A stretch of DNA of 64,000 nt from Lunularia cruciata (Eukaryota > Streptophyta > Marchantiopsida > Lunulariales > Lunulariaceae), in the NCBI GenBank assembly GCA_948567375.1, contig OX419759.1:37538593-37602592 (forward strand). Reading direction: 5' to 3'. Below are positions 21,846-33,275 of the stretch, piece after piece. The position numbers were made by a program, and so were the translations under genes. The notes below the pieces were generated by a model, which had not been told where the DNA came from, did not search any database, and saw only the letters and a list, made by a program, of their open reading frames with translations. Within the stretch, counting starts at the first letter, position 1. Each line of letters begins with the position of its first letter.

Positions 21846-23550
21846 GTCATATTCAGTAGTGGATTGTAAGTTTCTTCCCAGCCTATTGTAGGTTCTACTC
21901 TTTCATCTAATTGCAGGTTGCTCCTTTTCATAGAGCGACTTGTCTACAGTCGCTCCTATCTGTAGGCTCCTCATGAGGCTGTTTGGGTTGTGTTTACTGG
22001 TTTGAAGTTGGACTTCATATATCACTAAGGCATGTTTGTGTTCTGTTAATATTTAGGCTTGAAGTTCATGGACTCAGTGGGGTTTGTTTACAGTACACAA
22101 GCTATGGGCCAGACTCATTTCAGTTCAAACAGATCAGCAACTTGATCTGTCTACATATGCTAGACTGGAAGCTCCAAGAGGGGAGACATTCTTCTTGATA
22201 CTATACACAATTCATAAAAAATACATTTATCCACAAAAATTCATCTAGGTTCTAACACACCTTTGTATCACTATTTATAAGCCCTCTTGGGAAAGCATCC
22301 AGCTCCAAATTAACACATTGACTATCCTAAGTTTCAGGAAAAGTCAAATAACCAATAGAAAGGAATCAAACACCACCAAGTCCTAATCTTGGGTTTCCAT
22401 CACGTTCTCCCTCTCTTTCATGTCTTGTCTAGCTCAAACTCAACTACAAAAATTTGCCTCTCTCGGTCCTGCCACTGTCAAGGCCTAAGCTCTTGCTCAA
22501 AAGTTCCAGTTTATTCACCTTCTGTCACAGTCAAGACAACACCCACTAAAAAATTCCAGTCTCTTCACTTCTATCATAGTCAAGACAACTTCCACTCAGA
22601 ATTCCAGCCTCTTCACTTCTGTCACATTCAAGACAACTTCCATCAAAATTCTAGCGTCTTCACTTCTATCACAATCAAGACAACTTCCACTCAAAATTCT
22701 AGCCTCTTCACTTCTATCACAGTCAAGACAACTTCCACTCAAAAGTCTAGCCTCTTCACTTCTGTCATAGTCAAGGCAACTTCCACTCAAAAATTCTAGT
22801 CTCTTCACTTCTGTCATAGTCAAGACAACTTCCACTTAAAAATTCCAATATCTTCACTTTTGTCACAATCAAGACAACTTCCACTAAAAAATTCTAGTCT
22901 CTTCACTTCTGTCACAATCAAGACCTAAGCTTTCTTGTGTCCAGATCCAACTTTGCCAGTCTAGACCAACTTAACTTCAAGGATTGTTTTCTTCTTCTTA
23001 CCTCTCTGCCCAAGCAACTTCAATTTCAAAGTGCCTCTTCTTCTGTCTTGTCTCCTTTAGCATGCCCTTCAAAAAGTTCATTCCTAGCAATTGTCTTATA
23101 AACTCCTTCTAGGGTCTCTCCATTCAGCCTTGAACCTCTGCCTTTGTCTATGGTCTCCAAACCCTCTATACACCCAAGCTTTCTCTCGGAAAATCCCTCC
23201 TGTCCTCTCTCTCTCAAAATTTCTTCCTCCAATTTCTTCCTGTCCTCTACTCTCTCAAAATTCTTCTCTTGGTTCCAATCCTTCCTCTCTCATGTCCTTT
23301 GAAAATTCTCTCCTATTTTCCTTGACTTCTTAATTCTTCTCAGATTTCCCAAGTCCTCTTGATGCTTCACAAACCCTACCTTTCTCTTTGATGTTCCCTC
23401 AATCCTTCTCTTAGAACTCTCTTGAAGCTCTTCTTCTTCTCTGTCCGAGCTTGGTTAGTCTCTCTCAAAATGCTACTCTCTTTTGAAAATCCTTGTTAGC
23501 TCCTCCCAAGCCCTTGTTCCTTCAAAACCTTTCTCTTCTCCCTTCAGACC
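21846..23550. other. Unassigned repeat-like stretch
   Basis: No domain is recognisable. It contains an 8-bp-stem hairpin (21933-21955), a TATA-like CTATTTATAAG (22271-22281) followed by a likely transcribed leader, a 48-bp minisatellite (22505-22925), and a strongly pyrimidine-rich plus strand from 22930 to 23550. It may be a terminal region of another retroelement, since it lies between a truncated family P copy and an LTR-C. No boundary or duplication could be fixed. Confidence 0.4.
22505..22925. repeat. 48-bp minisatellite, about 9 copies
   Basis: Diverged units of 47-50 bp follow the pattern CTCTTCACTTCTGTCACAGTC then AAGACAACTTCCACTCAAAATTC. Most units are 48 bp, a multiple of three, so both strands stay open over several units (plus 22389-22799, minus 22835-22596) as a 16-residue repeat. 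The openness is explained by the repeat period and is not evidence of a gene. Confidence 0.85.
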
Positions 23551-26103
23551 TGTAACACCTATTTGTGCATGTGTGTGGTATTGTGATATTTAGCTTGGCA
23601 TTACAAGTACTTGAGAGATATTATTATATAGAGATAAAGGATGATTCTACATTAGTCATTATTAGCTAAATTTAGTCATAGCTAAGATAGAGGAGACCGT
23701 ACTTTAGAGGAAGTAGAAAAGATGAGCACCACTATTTTGGATTCTAGTGTGTTGACTTGGTATTATTCCTAGGTGTTTGTGACAACCCGGCAAATATCAC
23801 TTTTGCGGTAATCGGGTAAGTAAAGTTTGTTCCCGTAGAGATACGAGTCAGAATTGGTCAAATACGAAGCAAACAATAACAATTTAGTTCTTCTTGAGTT
23901 CTTCTTTAGTCTCTCAGGTAGAAACCACACCCAGAAGAGAGTAACAAGCACTGATTCGTAGTCTTGTCACGAATTCACACTTCTTAATCACAACTCCTTC
24001 AATTCTTTCCAAACAATCTTGATTGTGATGATTCAGGCTCTCCCAAAAATGACACTTCACTGCAAAACGACTTCGCCTCAGAATTGTGTTCCACCCCTCT
24101 ACTGAAGGCACAACTTCCTCGATCGAAATTGCTTCACATCAACCTCGCACTGCACTCACAAATGTAGAATACTACCAACACTACAATTCCTCTCAGATCT
24201 GTCAAGGCATTGCTTAGATTGCACTTCACTCAGGATCAAACACACAGAATGAAGATCAAGGTTATGGAATCTAACATCCAACAAACATACTGACTTGCAC
24301 TTCAAATTTCTCCACACACTCACAAACACACTTGCAAAGTTGATACTCGGAATCAAGCTCAAGAGATGAGCAGTGCTTCATAGCACTTCACTTTATCTAT
24401 TCTCAAAAATTATGAGCACTGAACAACAATTCTTTGCGAATGCCACTCTTAAGTAGTGAAACAATCGACAATTATCTTCCTTATACACCTCTTCCTAACA
24501 ACTCTACAAACCTGTAGATCCAAAATGACAATGCACCTCTTCACATCTGCCTCTTCAAATCTCAAATTGGTTTCTAATCCGATCCAATGTCTACTTCTTC
24601 TTTGGCTTTCAAACCCAAACCCAAAGTAAATTTACTTCCTACTACTTTTTCCTTGGGTTTCACAACTCCCAATTTCTCTACTAATTCTAACACTTCTCCT
24701 TCCTGATCTACAATTCCTATCATAATTAAGCTTTCTAAATCTTTATCTCCCAACCCACTCTTTTCTAAAGTGTCAAATGTCAAATCCAAAGACACCTGCA
24801 CTCTTATCTCTCTTACTTCGGGTCTAACTACTATCAATTCTTTTGCTAATTCTATTGTGTCATTGTCAACAATTGTAATTGAAAGCATGAATACACTATC
24901 TACATTTTCAATTTATAACCCACTTTCCTCTAATCACTCATGTAACTGACCCAAAGACACTTATAGTCTGATCTTGCACTTTGGGTTTATTCACTACTGC
25001 TACTTCTCCTTCAATTCATGTTCCATCTTCAATCAGAACTTAAATTGAAGTCATGGGTATCCTAACTATCTTCTTTCCCTACTCTAACTTCCTCTGATGC
25101 TTCTCACAAGATTCCCAAAGTCACCTTCACTGCACTTTGAGGTCCGACTTCCTCAAATTTAGTCGGTCATCTTAGTCTTGAGGCGAAGTCATGTAAACCC
25201 AAAGTCCAAAGTACAAAGTACAAAGTCCAAAGTCACATTGACCCGAAGACACCAAACTACTCTTCACATATACTCCCAAAACTTTAAATGCTTGTAACTT
25301 CTTTTACAGACCTCCAAACTTTGCGATTTTAGTGGCAACAGAAAGCCCTGAACAAGACGCTTCCAACGAAATATAACACGCTTGATTTGGACTTGTAGGC
25401 ATCGAGATATGGCCCATGCAAGAATCCTGACCTGCAACTTCTATTTCTTCTTCGGGTTTGCACTCCTTCAACATCTGATTTGAGTTTTTCACTCTTCTGA
25501 CACAAAGTAAACTTCTTCGGGTTTGATCCCGTCCGAGTCCTTCTTTCTCTTACACGAAGTAGACTTTCTTGGGTCTGATCAAAACACAAGTTTGCACTCA
25601 TTTCTTCTCCATTTGGTTTCAATTTGGTTTCAACAAGGCACTTTTTCTTCAGAACTCGTTCAAAATGAAAAATGTGAGTACCAGAGTGTTTGGCTTTCAG
25701 GAAAGAGTTGAGAACTCTTGGGCCCGCAAGCTGTTTTGTTTTGGATTCTTCTATAGTCCAAGGATAGCCCATGTGAAGGAATCCTTGACTTAGTGGTTGA
25801 TTCAAGATAAGATCACATGCTAGTGGAATATGCCAATGTGAATGGATATTCCTTTCTTCTTTTTGATTTTACTTGACTTTAAGTCTAGTAACTTGAGTTA
25901 CTATAGTAATTAGTAACTTTGATGCATAACTATTTCACAAGTATATAAAATAGGGATGAAAAGGTACTCATCATCCTTTCATTTGCAACTATCTCTCGTT
26001 CATTGAGTTCTCTAGTGAGCAATGTCTTGAGTCTTGGAGTGTTAGCCTTGGAGGAGTATGATGGAGTTGGGGTTCCTTGCCTTCCTGGTCCATGGTGTGC
26101 TAT
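23551..26103 (+). mobile_element. LTR-C, interrupted and truncated
   Basis: It starts TGTAACACCTATTTGTGC at 23551 and follows the LTR-C consensus to GGTGTT at 23777. It is then interrupted by a short solo LTR-A, resumes at 25686-25691 (GTGTTTGGC) and runs to CATGGTGTGCTAT at 26103. There a giant LTR-A is inserted. The last 40 or so bases of the LTR (to GGCTCACA) are missing. It serves as the target for the family A element to its right. Confidence 0.85.
23778..25685 (-). mobile_element. Solo LTR-A, short subfamily (1908 bp)
   Basis: The plus-strand edges are TGTGACAACCC at 23778 and GTGAGTACCAGA at 25685 (terminal CA changed to GA). A perfect 5-bp duplication GTGTT occupies 23773-23777 and 25686-25690. 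The intact target CCTAGGTGTTTGGC is present in the LTR-C copies at 48290 and 57410. It is collinear with the short copy at 7746-9629 and carries the same tail-coding remnant on the minus strand (24888-24574, VQVSLDLTFDTLEKSG). The span 24900-25680 has no recognisable coding content. Confidence 0.9.
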
Positions 26104-28815
26104 TGTGGTGCCCACATTTTTTTTTTTTTTTTTGTTTATTAGCGTTTGAGGGAAGAAGTAAACACAGAGAGCCAAATTGCAAAAGAAGTAATGGACAGAA
26201 TTGACTTTGGAGGAAATCCAAAGAAGGCGAGATTGGATCCAATGATGGAGGTACTCAGAAGAGGAGTACGACGGAAAAATTCCGAAGAGTATAGTCTTTG
26301 GGTCAGAAAGCGCATGTGATACAAAGACCGTCTAACAACCTTGGTACGTGGCAAGAAAGTACACTTCAAGAAATGGCGGAGGCAGAAGAAGCATGTCTTG
26401 ACAATGGCAGGACAGCAACACGCAGAAGAGGGGAAGTCAAATTTGAAATCAACTTAAGAATGATTGCAATTCAAGGTAAAATAAAATTGCGATTGTGTAG
26501 GGACAAGTTGAATATGCCAAGTAAATTTCCAATTCCTTTGAGTAGTCGTCTTGTAGTAATGCGTGTTCGGAAGCTAATTGAGAGTGCAATTTTCCAAAAT
26601 CTAGAAGGGGTTAGAGTGTCTCGTCCAGGAGAAGGCATACTCTTTTAGTGCCAAAGAACAAGAGAGCAAATCATGGCAAAGAAGGTCACAAATGCTCTGG
26701 CAGTGCAAAGTTTTGCAATTCATAGGTTAGATGTGGTAGCCAGAATCAAGGTCTTGAATAGACTTTGTATTATGTTTTTAGCATGGAATTGGAATTTCTG
26801 TTTCCTAGGAGTGATGGCAGAGATAGCTGCCAGTAATTGTGAAGAGGGCCCCAAAGTCAAAGGGTAGAGAGGAAATGCCGCTCAATGGACTGAGTCGGAT
26901 TGGAGGTTAGTGTTGGAGAAGGAAGCAAGAGAACCAACAAGGATCACCTTCTATCGGAAGTGTTATGCTGCAGAAGAGACAATGGAAATCCCAAATTCTT
27001 TCTTTGCTCCGAGAACAACAAATGGTTACAAGGTGGAGTTCTATCGGGATCCAATTAGAAGAAGTATTGTGGGGGTGATTATGACCATGTTCAAACCAGA
27101 ACGGACAACTTATGTGAACATGCAACAAGCAATCTTCTTCCACCAGATGTTTGCAGGGGTAAAGGTGAATTGGGCAAAGTGTTTTCACCACCAAACGAGG
27201 CAGATGGTGATCAATTAGAGGACAGGTTTACCTCCACATTATTTCACACCATTTGCAACACATTTCTACTTTGGGTTGAATTTGCTAACAATGGAGGAGA
27301 GGCATTGCATGGTGTTGTATTTCCATCCTGATTTAAGACGAGAAGCGGATGAAGAAGAGCGACAATATATGACACACATGCAAGCCAATGATGATCACTT
27401 CTTGAAGACATGACAATGGAAGATGGAAGAAGTCACAAGTCTGAAGAAGAAGAGTCGCTATAAACCCAAAGAAGCAAAGTTGCCTCGAGCTCAAAGGAAG
27501 ACTTGAAGACTAGTTGTGTAGAGTAAGAAGATGGTGAGAGAAGCATCATTGGAATCAGAGTCTAAAGAAGAAACAGAGTTGCAAGGCGAGGAATCAAAAG
27601 AGGATGAACTCACCTTACAAAGTGAGGAGTCTGGAAGTGAGAGTGAGGGGGAACCTGAGGTTCAACAAGCGGTTGGAGTCGGTGAAGCTTGTCATGCGAT
27701 GATTGATAGAGTACCTAGAACAATGAGTCATTGCATAGCCCTAGTGGTAGACAAGCAGAGACTAAAGAAAAAGAAGGAATATCCTACGGGGCCAAGTTCA
27801 ATTGGTAAACAAGAAGAGAGCTCAGAAGCGGTGTCTATGAAGATACGAAGATCACACCTTTGGCAGAAGGAGCCGATGGAGGAGCCAAAGTATGAAGACA
27901 AAGACGGCAACAAGGATGAAGAGAACTTTGGTGGGATACTATATCGAACCAAGGTTGTCACACCATTGCTGGAACTATTGAAGGAGCATCAGAAAGTAGT
28001 TCACCAAGATCGTAGAAAGGTGATGAATGAGTTGTAGGTGGTGAAGCATCTGTTGAGTGAAGTGAAGGGGTTGCAGGAGTGAGAAATCCAAAGAAATGAA
28101 GAACTTTGGAGGGATGAAGCCTTGAAGACAAAGACTTTTGAGATGTTACAAGAGAGCTACGAGTGAAGAGGGAAAAAATTGCAAAAGCAAGCGGAGGAAT
28201 TGAAGGAGCAGGTGATGTTGCTGAGCAAAATGAAGGAGTAAGTGAATGATGTGCGCACTGAGAATATTCATTTGAAGGCAACAGCAGCAATAATGGAGCA
28301 AGAGTTGGACAGCTTGAAGAAGAGTGCAGCCGGGAAGGATCAAGCATGGCAAAGAGAGTTAGCAGTCAGGCATGAAGAAGAAGAAAGATTGTGTGAGCTG
28401 GTACAAAGTGCGGAGGTATGAAGTTCACAGTATGCGGAGGAGAAGAATATGCTCATTGTTGAGTACAAAGACAAGCTGAAGATGTATCATGAAGAGTTGA
28501 AGGCAGAGCGATCGTGAGGGTATGAGTCCGAATCAGTGGGACACGTAGTAGGAAAATTGAGAGCTATGCTGTGCATTGAGGCTGAAGGGAGATTAGAAGA
28601 AGCATGTTTGCATGTGCTAAAATTGCTTGTAGAGGAAACTTGGAAGAGGAGAGTTAAAGACGTAGATATGAATACTTTGCTGATCTGATTGAGGGAGAGA
28701 GTAGATCAGAAGATGTTAGAAGTAGAGGACAACGTTAGTCTCAGATTAGATTTAGTCAATTCATAGTTGGAGAAAATTAGGAGTAGTGTGACAAGGGAGA
28801 GGAAGTCAGATCATA
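26104..28815 (+). mobile_element. LTR-A, likely 5' LTR of the family A element
   Basis: It starts TGTGGTGCCCACA followed by a 17-T run, matching the starts at 35990 and (reverse) 5190. It is inserted in LTR-C after GCTAT. It is collinear with the 3' LTR up to 28815, where it is cut by the minus-strand C1 element, so the last third (about 1 kb) is lost. With the pol at 33276-35915 and the 3' LTR it forms one plus-strand family A element, by inference from order and orientation. Confidence 0.8.
26150..28815 (+). pseudogene. LTR-A reading frame (coiled-coil protein)
   Basis: A single frame runs through nearly the whole stretch with no length shift, broken only by stops. Order: basic N-terminus; conserved region of about 250 residues (MAKKVTNALAVQSFAIHRLD, FLAWNWNFCFLGVMAEIA, RITFYRKCYAAEETMEIP, NGYKVEFYRDPIRRS, FFHQMFAGVKVNWAKCF, PPHYFTPFATHFYFGLNLL); acidic linker (SEESGSESEGEPEVQQ); long coiled coil (28000-28520); charged tail. 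Three stops (before QWKMEEV, before RLVV, and in NTLLI*LR) are shared with the copy at 36154. I do not recognise the family. The C-terminus is lost at 28815. Confidence 0.75.
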
Positions 28816-30676
28816 TCAAGAAGTACCGATTGTTCCTTGGGGTTCTATTGAGAGGACCTACAAAATCAATTCCCCACTTCTCAAAAGGTCCTAGCAATGG
28901 AATTGATCTTAGTGGTGGAGTGGATGTAGACTTTCTAGCAAAAGCTTGACAAACATGACAAGTTTTGCAATAATCAAGACAATCCTTGAAAATCCCTCTC
29001 CAATGGTAACCTGCATCTAGAATCTTGAAAGCAGTCACCTTTCCTGCAAAGTGTTCTCCACATACTAAACCTTCATGAAACTCCTTTATGAGTAGGATAG
29101 ACTCTTCCTTACCCACTGCTCTTTGAAGTAGACCATCTGCTCCTTGGTGAAAAAGAATATCCTCCACCATTGTGTAAGGTCTAGATCTTGCTGCAAGGGC
29201 CTTCCTCTCCCTAGCATGCATCCCTTCTGGATAGTTACCTCTTGTCACAAAATCCACAATCTCCTTGTACTCCATTGGAACCTCTTGAGTGACTGAGATT
29301 GTCATGAGCTCCTCATCCGGGAAGGAATCATCCATTGGCTCATCTCTATCATGATCATAGGCTCTAGATAACAAATCAGCATTTGCATGTTTCTTTCCTG
29401 GCCTATCCTCAATGGTGTAGTCATACTCAGACAAGAGTATCATCCACCTTGCTAGTCTCCCTTCAACATTAGGCTTGTTGAAGATGTACTTCAAAGCCTT
29501 ATGATCCGTGACAATGGTGGATTTCCCTCCAATCAAGTAGTGTCTAAACTTCTTGAGACCAAAGATCACTGCCAACCCTTCTCTCTCTGTGACAGAGTAG
29601 TTCTTCTCTGTTGAAACCATCTGCCTACTAGCATAAGCTATTGGATGATCATGCCCATTTTGGTCTAATTGACTAAGAGTGCATCCTATAGCTACATTAG
29701 AAGCATTAGTGTAGAGGATGAAAGGCTTACTCCAATCAGGTTTAGCAAGAATTGGAGCTACAACAAGGGGTTGCTTGAGCTCCTCAAAAGCTTTGAGAGC
29801 CTCCTTGTCCTCCAAAATCACCATGTAATCTACACCCTTCTTCATGTAGATGGTCAATGCATAAGCCTTGTTGGAAAATGAGAAGATGAATCTCCTATAG
29901 TATCCAACCATCCCCAAGAATTGGCATAACTTTGTCAAGCTTGAAGGGAATGGAAGGTCTGAGATTTTCCTCACCTTCTCAAGATCAACTGCTATTCCAT
30001 CCTTGGAGATGATGTGCCCCAAAAGTAGACCTTCTTCACATCCAAAAATGCACTTCTCTGGGTTGAGTGATGCATTTGCCTCATCCAAGCATTGCAAGAC
30101 TTTGATTAGGTGCTCAAAGTGCTCCTCCTTGCTTCCATAGACACAAAAGTCATCAATGAAGTCTCTCACAAATTTCCCAGTGAAAGGTTCAAATACCTTG
30201 TTCATGAACCGTTGGAATGTGGATGGAGCATTGCAAAGCCCAAAAGGCATGACCTTGAAAGCGTAAGTTCCCCAAGGTATGGTGAATGTGGTGAGTTGTT
30301 GATGCTCTGGTGCAATCTTGATTTGGTTATATCCACTATAACCATCTCCAAAACTATACCTCTCATGACCAACAACCTCCTCCAAGATCTCATCAATGAA
30401 TGGCAATGGGTAGTAGTCCTTCTTGGTAACAACATTGAGCTTCTTGTAATCCACACATACCCGAAGCTTGCCATTCTTTTTCTTCACAATGACAATTGGA
30501 GACACCCATTCTGAATTCTCCACCTCAAAGATAAATCTAGCCTCCTTGAGCTTATCAATCTCCTCCTTCACAACCAAAGATATTGGTGGGCTAATGCGAT
30601 GTTGTTTTTGGCGGATTGGTCTTGCATGTGAGTCCACCTCTATCTTGTGCTCCTCCAAGGTGACTTCCTTCAAATC
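28816..30676 (-). CDS. C1 RT-RNase H-integrase, long open frame, 3' truncated
   Basis: About 620 uninterrupted codons. [58 protein letters not shown] (catalytic DD), LNPEKCIFGCEEGLLLGHI. RNase H: ILYTDASNVAIG, TEREGLAVIFGLKKFRHYL, VTDHKAL. Integrase finger: FHEGLVCGEHF ... CKTCHVCQAF, then EKWGIDFVGPL. The FIDDF and MPFGLCNAP signatures resemble the Athila/Tat branch of Ty3/gypsy. All key catalytic residues are present in the part that survives, so this is the youngest-looking pol in the window. Integrase lacks its second and third catalytic residues because of truncation. The frame begins as the RT part of a longer polyprotein. Confidence 0.85.
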
Positions 30677-31605
30677 CTTTTAACTAAAAGCAAACACATG
30701 GATGAACTTGCGGAAAATCTCCTCAAATTTCACCTTCTCCTCCTAGGTAACATTTGGGCCATACTTGAGGGTAGATAACCTTCTCTCTACCTCCTCAAGT
30801 GTCAATGGTGATTTTTCTGGGTCCTTCAAAACCTCTGGCTTAGGTGCAAAATCCATAGCACACAAAGGATACACATCTGAATCAAATTCAGATTCATCCT
30901 CCTTTGTGGAAGTCTCCTCTTCCATGCTTGTGTCCACCCCTGAAGCTCCTTCTTCAAAATCTGATTCCCAATAATCAGAAGATGGTGTATCTGAATGTGA
31001 AGTGTTGGTGGTGTTAGTCACAGGAACTGTGACTCTATGGTTTGATGGCCCAATCCTCAAGTACCCTTTGTGCCATCAATCAGTTGTGCGTGCTGCTCTC
31101 AACCATGGCCTCCCAAGAAGTAAGTCATAGCTTGAATCCTTCAAGACTTGGAAAGTCATGAGATTTTGAACTCCAATAACTGAAACTACCACTTTATCCA
31201 TCACCCCTACTGGTCAAACTTGTTGCTTGTTTGCCATGCTCACCACAAATGTTGAAGGTCTTGAGGGTATCATACCCAACTTCTTCATCAACCTTTCTAA
31301 CATGGCATTTACTGCTGATCCTCCATCAACCAATGCATCCTTGATGTTGTGACCATTCACTTTCACATCAATCTTGGAGGCATATTGACAAGCCTTCCAT
31401 GGTGTTGGCTTGGCATCCACCACCCCCATTGATACTGGAACTTTTGCCTTCTTCTTCCTCTTGCTCCTTGTTGAACTCAAACGACCTCTAAGCTCCTTTC
31501 TCAAGGTAGGGTTCAAAGCAATTAATTGGCCCACTGTGATGTTAGCCTTGTGACTACCAACATCCTCCAACACATTGTAGTTCCATTGTTGCTTTGAGAT
31601 CAAGA
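30677..31605 (-). pseudogene. C1 protease and acidic linker
   Basis: On the minus strand 31603-31214 carries ISKQQWNYNVLEDVGSHKAN, ALVDGGSAVNAMLERLMKKL (aspartic protease-like, D-G-G in place of D-S-G) and FVVSMANKQQV. It then reaches a TGA where C2 has CAA, and YDLLLGRPWLRAARTTD followed by another TGA where C2 has CGA. The linker 31060-30743 is Ser/Glu/Asp-rich. Protease matures the polyprotein; here two stops separate it from RT. Confidence 0.75.
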
Positions 31606-31889
31606 AGTCTCTTTTCAGGACAATTCACTGAAAATTGAAGAAATGGCAGACTCTGTACAATTTTCCAAAGAGCATGCAGTTGTAGGAGCACTTTACCCTA
31701 TCAACTTTCAAAAATTCTAGCCCAGTGCGCATAGTAGCTCTCACAATAATTTCAAGTGTCCTAACTAAACGATAACCCAAGCTATCATGTGTAGAATTTC
31801 AAGTCCAGATCTCAAACTTGAGATTTTGCCCAAAATCACCTTAATTCCCAAAATCTGCAATCCACCTCACACAATCTCTCCAATTCCTC

Positions 31890-32060
31890 TCATGTGTACA
31901 AGATGTACAAAATCAACTCAAAGACATCATAATGAACTACAGGGTATACAAATGGATCTTGGTTCTCTAACATAAGTTCAGCCCTCTCCTCTCCTAATGT
32001 CCTCTCCAAGTGAGCTCTCATAGCCTCCTTCTGCCTAATGTAGAATTGAACACGGAACAT
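31890..32060 (-). CDS. Family C leader ORF (C1 copy), 56 codons
   Basis: It starts at an ATG (MFRVQFYIRQKEAMRAHLER) about 20 bp after the primer site and stops after VVHYDVFELILYILYT. The same frame is open in C2 (52190-52359) and, from its truncated start, in C3 (39722-39853), with few amino-acid changes. It may be a small leader protein or the start of Gag. No known domain is recognised. The span 31606-31889 shows no coding content. Confidence 0.45.
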   Translation of the reverse strand: MFRVQFYIRQKEAMRAHLERTLGEERAELMLENQDPFVYPVVHYDVFELILYILYT

Positions 32061-32080
32061 TATCTTGCCTTCTAGAGAGG

Positions 32081-32097
32081 TCCCGGCAATGGAACCA
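32081..32097 (-). other. Primer-binding site of C1
   Basis: The minus strand TGGTTCCATTGCCGGGA lies four bases inside the LTR-C end. C2 has TGGTTCTGTTGCCGGGA at the same place. It resembles the tRNA-Asp-type primer site of some plant elements but with mismatches, so the tRNA is not secure. Confidence 0.6.
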
Positions 32098-32101
32098 AAA
32101 A

Positions 32102-32793
32102 TGTGAGCCGGCCTATCTCTCACTTAGGATGAACCTCTGATGGTTATTATAGTAGCGCTCCATGGACTAAGAAGGCAAGGAACCTCAACTCCATCATACT
32201 CCTCCAAGGCTAACACTCCAAGACTCAAGACATTGCTCACTAGAGAACTTAATGAGAGAGAGATAGTTGCAAATGAAAGGATGATGAGTACCTCCTCACC
32301 CCTTGTTTATATACTTGTGAAATAGTTACGTACCAAAGTTACTAATTATCATAGTAACTCAAGTTACTAGACTAAAAGTCAAGTAAAGTCAAAAAGTAGA
32401 AAGGAATATCCATTCACATGGGTATATTCCCCTAAGCATGTGGTCTTATCTTGACCCAACCACTAAGTCAAGGATTCCTTCACATGGGCTATCCTTGGAC
32501 TAAAGAAGAATCCAAAACAAAAAGGCTTGCGGGCCCAAGAGTTCTCAACTCTTTCCTCAAAGCCAAACACCTAGGAATAATACCAAGTCAACACACTAAA
32601 ATCCAAAATAGTGGTGCTCATCTTTTCTACTTCCTCTAAAGTAAAATCCCCTCTATCTTAGCTATGACTTACTTTAGCTAACCATGACTAATATAGAACC
32701 ATCCTTTATCTCTATATAAATAATATCTCTTAAGTACTTGTAATACCAAGCTAAATATCACAATACCACACACATGCACAAATGGGTGTTACA
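32102..32793 (-). mobile_element. LTR-C, 5' LTR of C1 (692 bp)
   Basis: On the minus strand it starts TGTAACACCC at 32793 and ends GGCTCACA at 32102, followed by a primer site. This ties LTR-C to family C. Its outer flank (32794 onward) is family A internal sequence, so C1 was inserted into the family A element. No matching duplication can be found because the other end of C1 is lost. Confidence 0.9.
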
Positions 32794-33275
32794 ATACAGT
32801 GCCCAGGTCATGATGGATTGGCACCAGCAAAAATTAAGATTTAAAGACATTTTGTCCAAAGAGCAAAAGCTGGTGACCGTGAGTTGGACAAAGGTTCCTC
32901 ACCTTGGGGAAACAACTTCATCAAAAGATGAAGATGAATCCAAAGATTCATCGTCTTTGTCTTCCAAAGACTCCAAAGACAAAGTCCAAGTTAATAACCT
33001 AGAATGCTATGAGGTAGAGGTTGAAGACAAAGATCCATAAAGCATCACCTCGGGTGAACAAGACTTGGAGGACAGGGGTTTGATAGCAATACGTCTTGGA
33101 TTGAGCCGAGTAAGCCACGTTGAAGGTGTCATCAACCCCGATGACTGTCAAGATGTGGTCTTTGACTGATGGAAAGTTTTTGAAGATTTCAAAGACAGTC
33201 ACTACGGAGGAGTTGGCAGGATACACTGCCTTGTTTTAAGAATTCTAGGATGTGTTTTCCTAGTCTATTGATCAA
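32794..33275 (+). pseudogene. Family A region upstream of RT
   Basis: A plus-strand stretch, open from about 32797 to 33040, is rich in Lys, Ser and acidic residues (SSKDEDESKDSSSLSSKDSK), followed by stop-interrupted sequence up to RT. There is no Gag knuckle or protease motif. It may be the end of the Gag/protease region, most of which is missing between here and the 5' LTR. Confidence 0.4.

Larger units (their letters stand above)
28816..32101 (-). mobile_element. Element C1, internal region (truncated)
   Basis: This is a family C element on the minus strand: LTR-C at 32102-32793, primer site, leader ORF, protease, RT, RNase H, integrase start. It ends inside the integrase core (RTPRNNRYFLI) where it meets LTR-A at 28815. 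The 3' part and 3' LTR are missing. Compared with C2 about 890 bp is deleted between leader and protease (junction near 31618: CCTGAAAA joined to GAGACTTC), removing the Gag zinc knuckle. Confidence 0.85.

Noticed and set aside
21933..21955. 8-bp perfect-stem hairpin (GAGCGACT...AGTCGCTC)
   Set aside because: A single short stem expected by chance at this scale; no T-run, tRNA or other structure around it.
22389..22835. 136-codon plus and 79-codon minus ORFs over the minisatellite
   Set aside because: Open frames follow from the 48-bp repeat period; no start context, domain or conservation.
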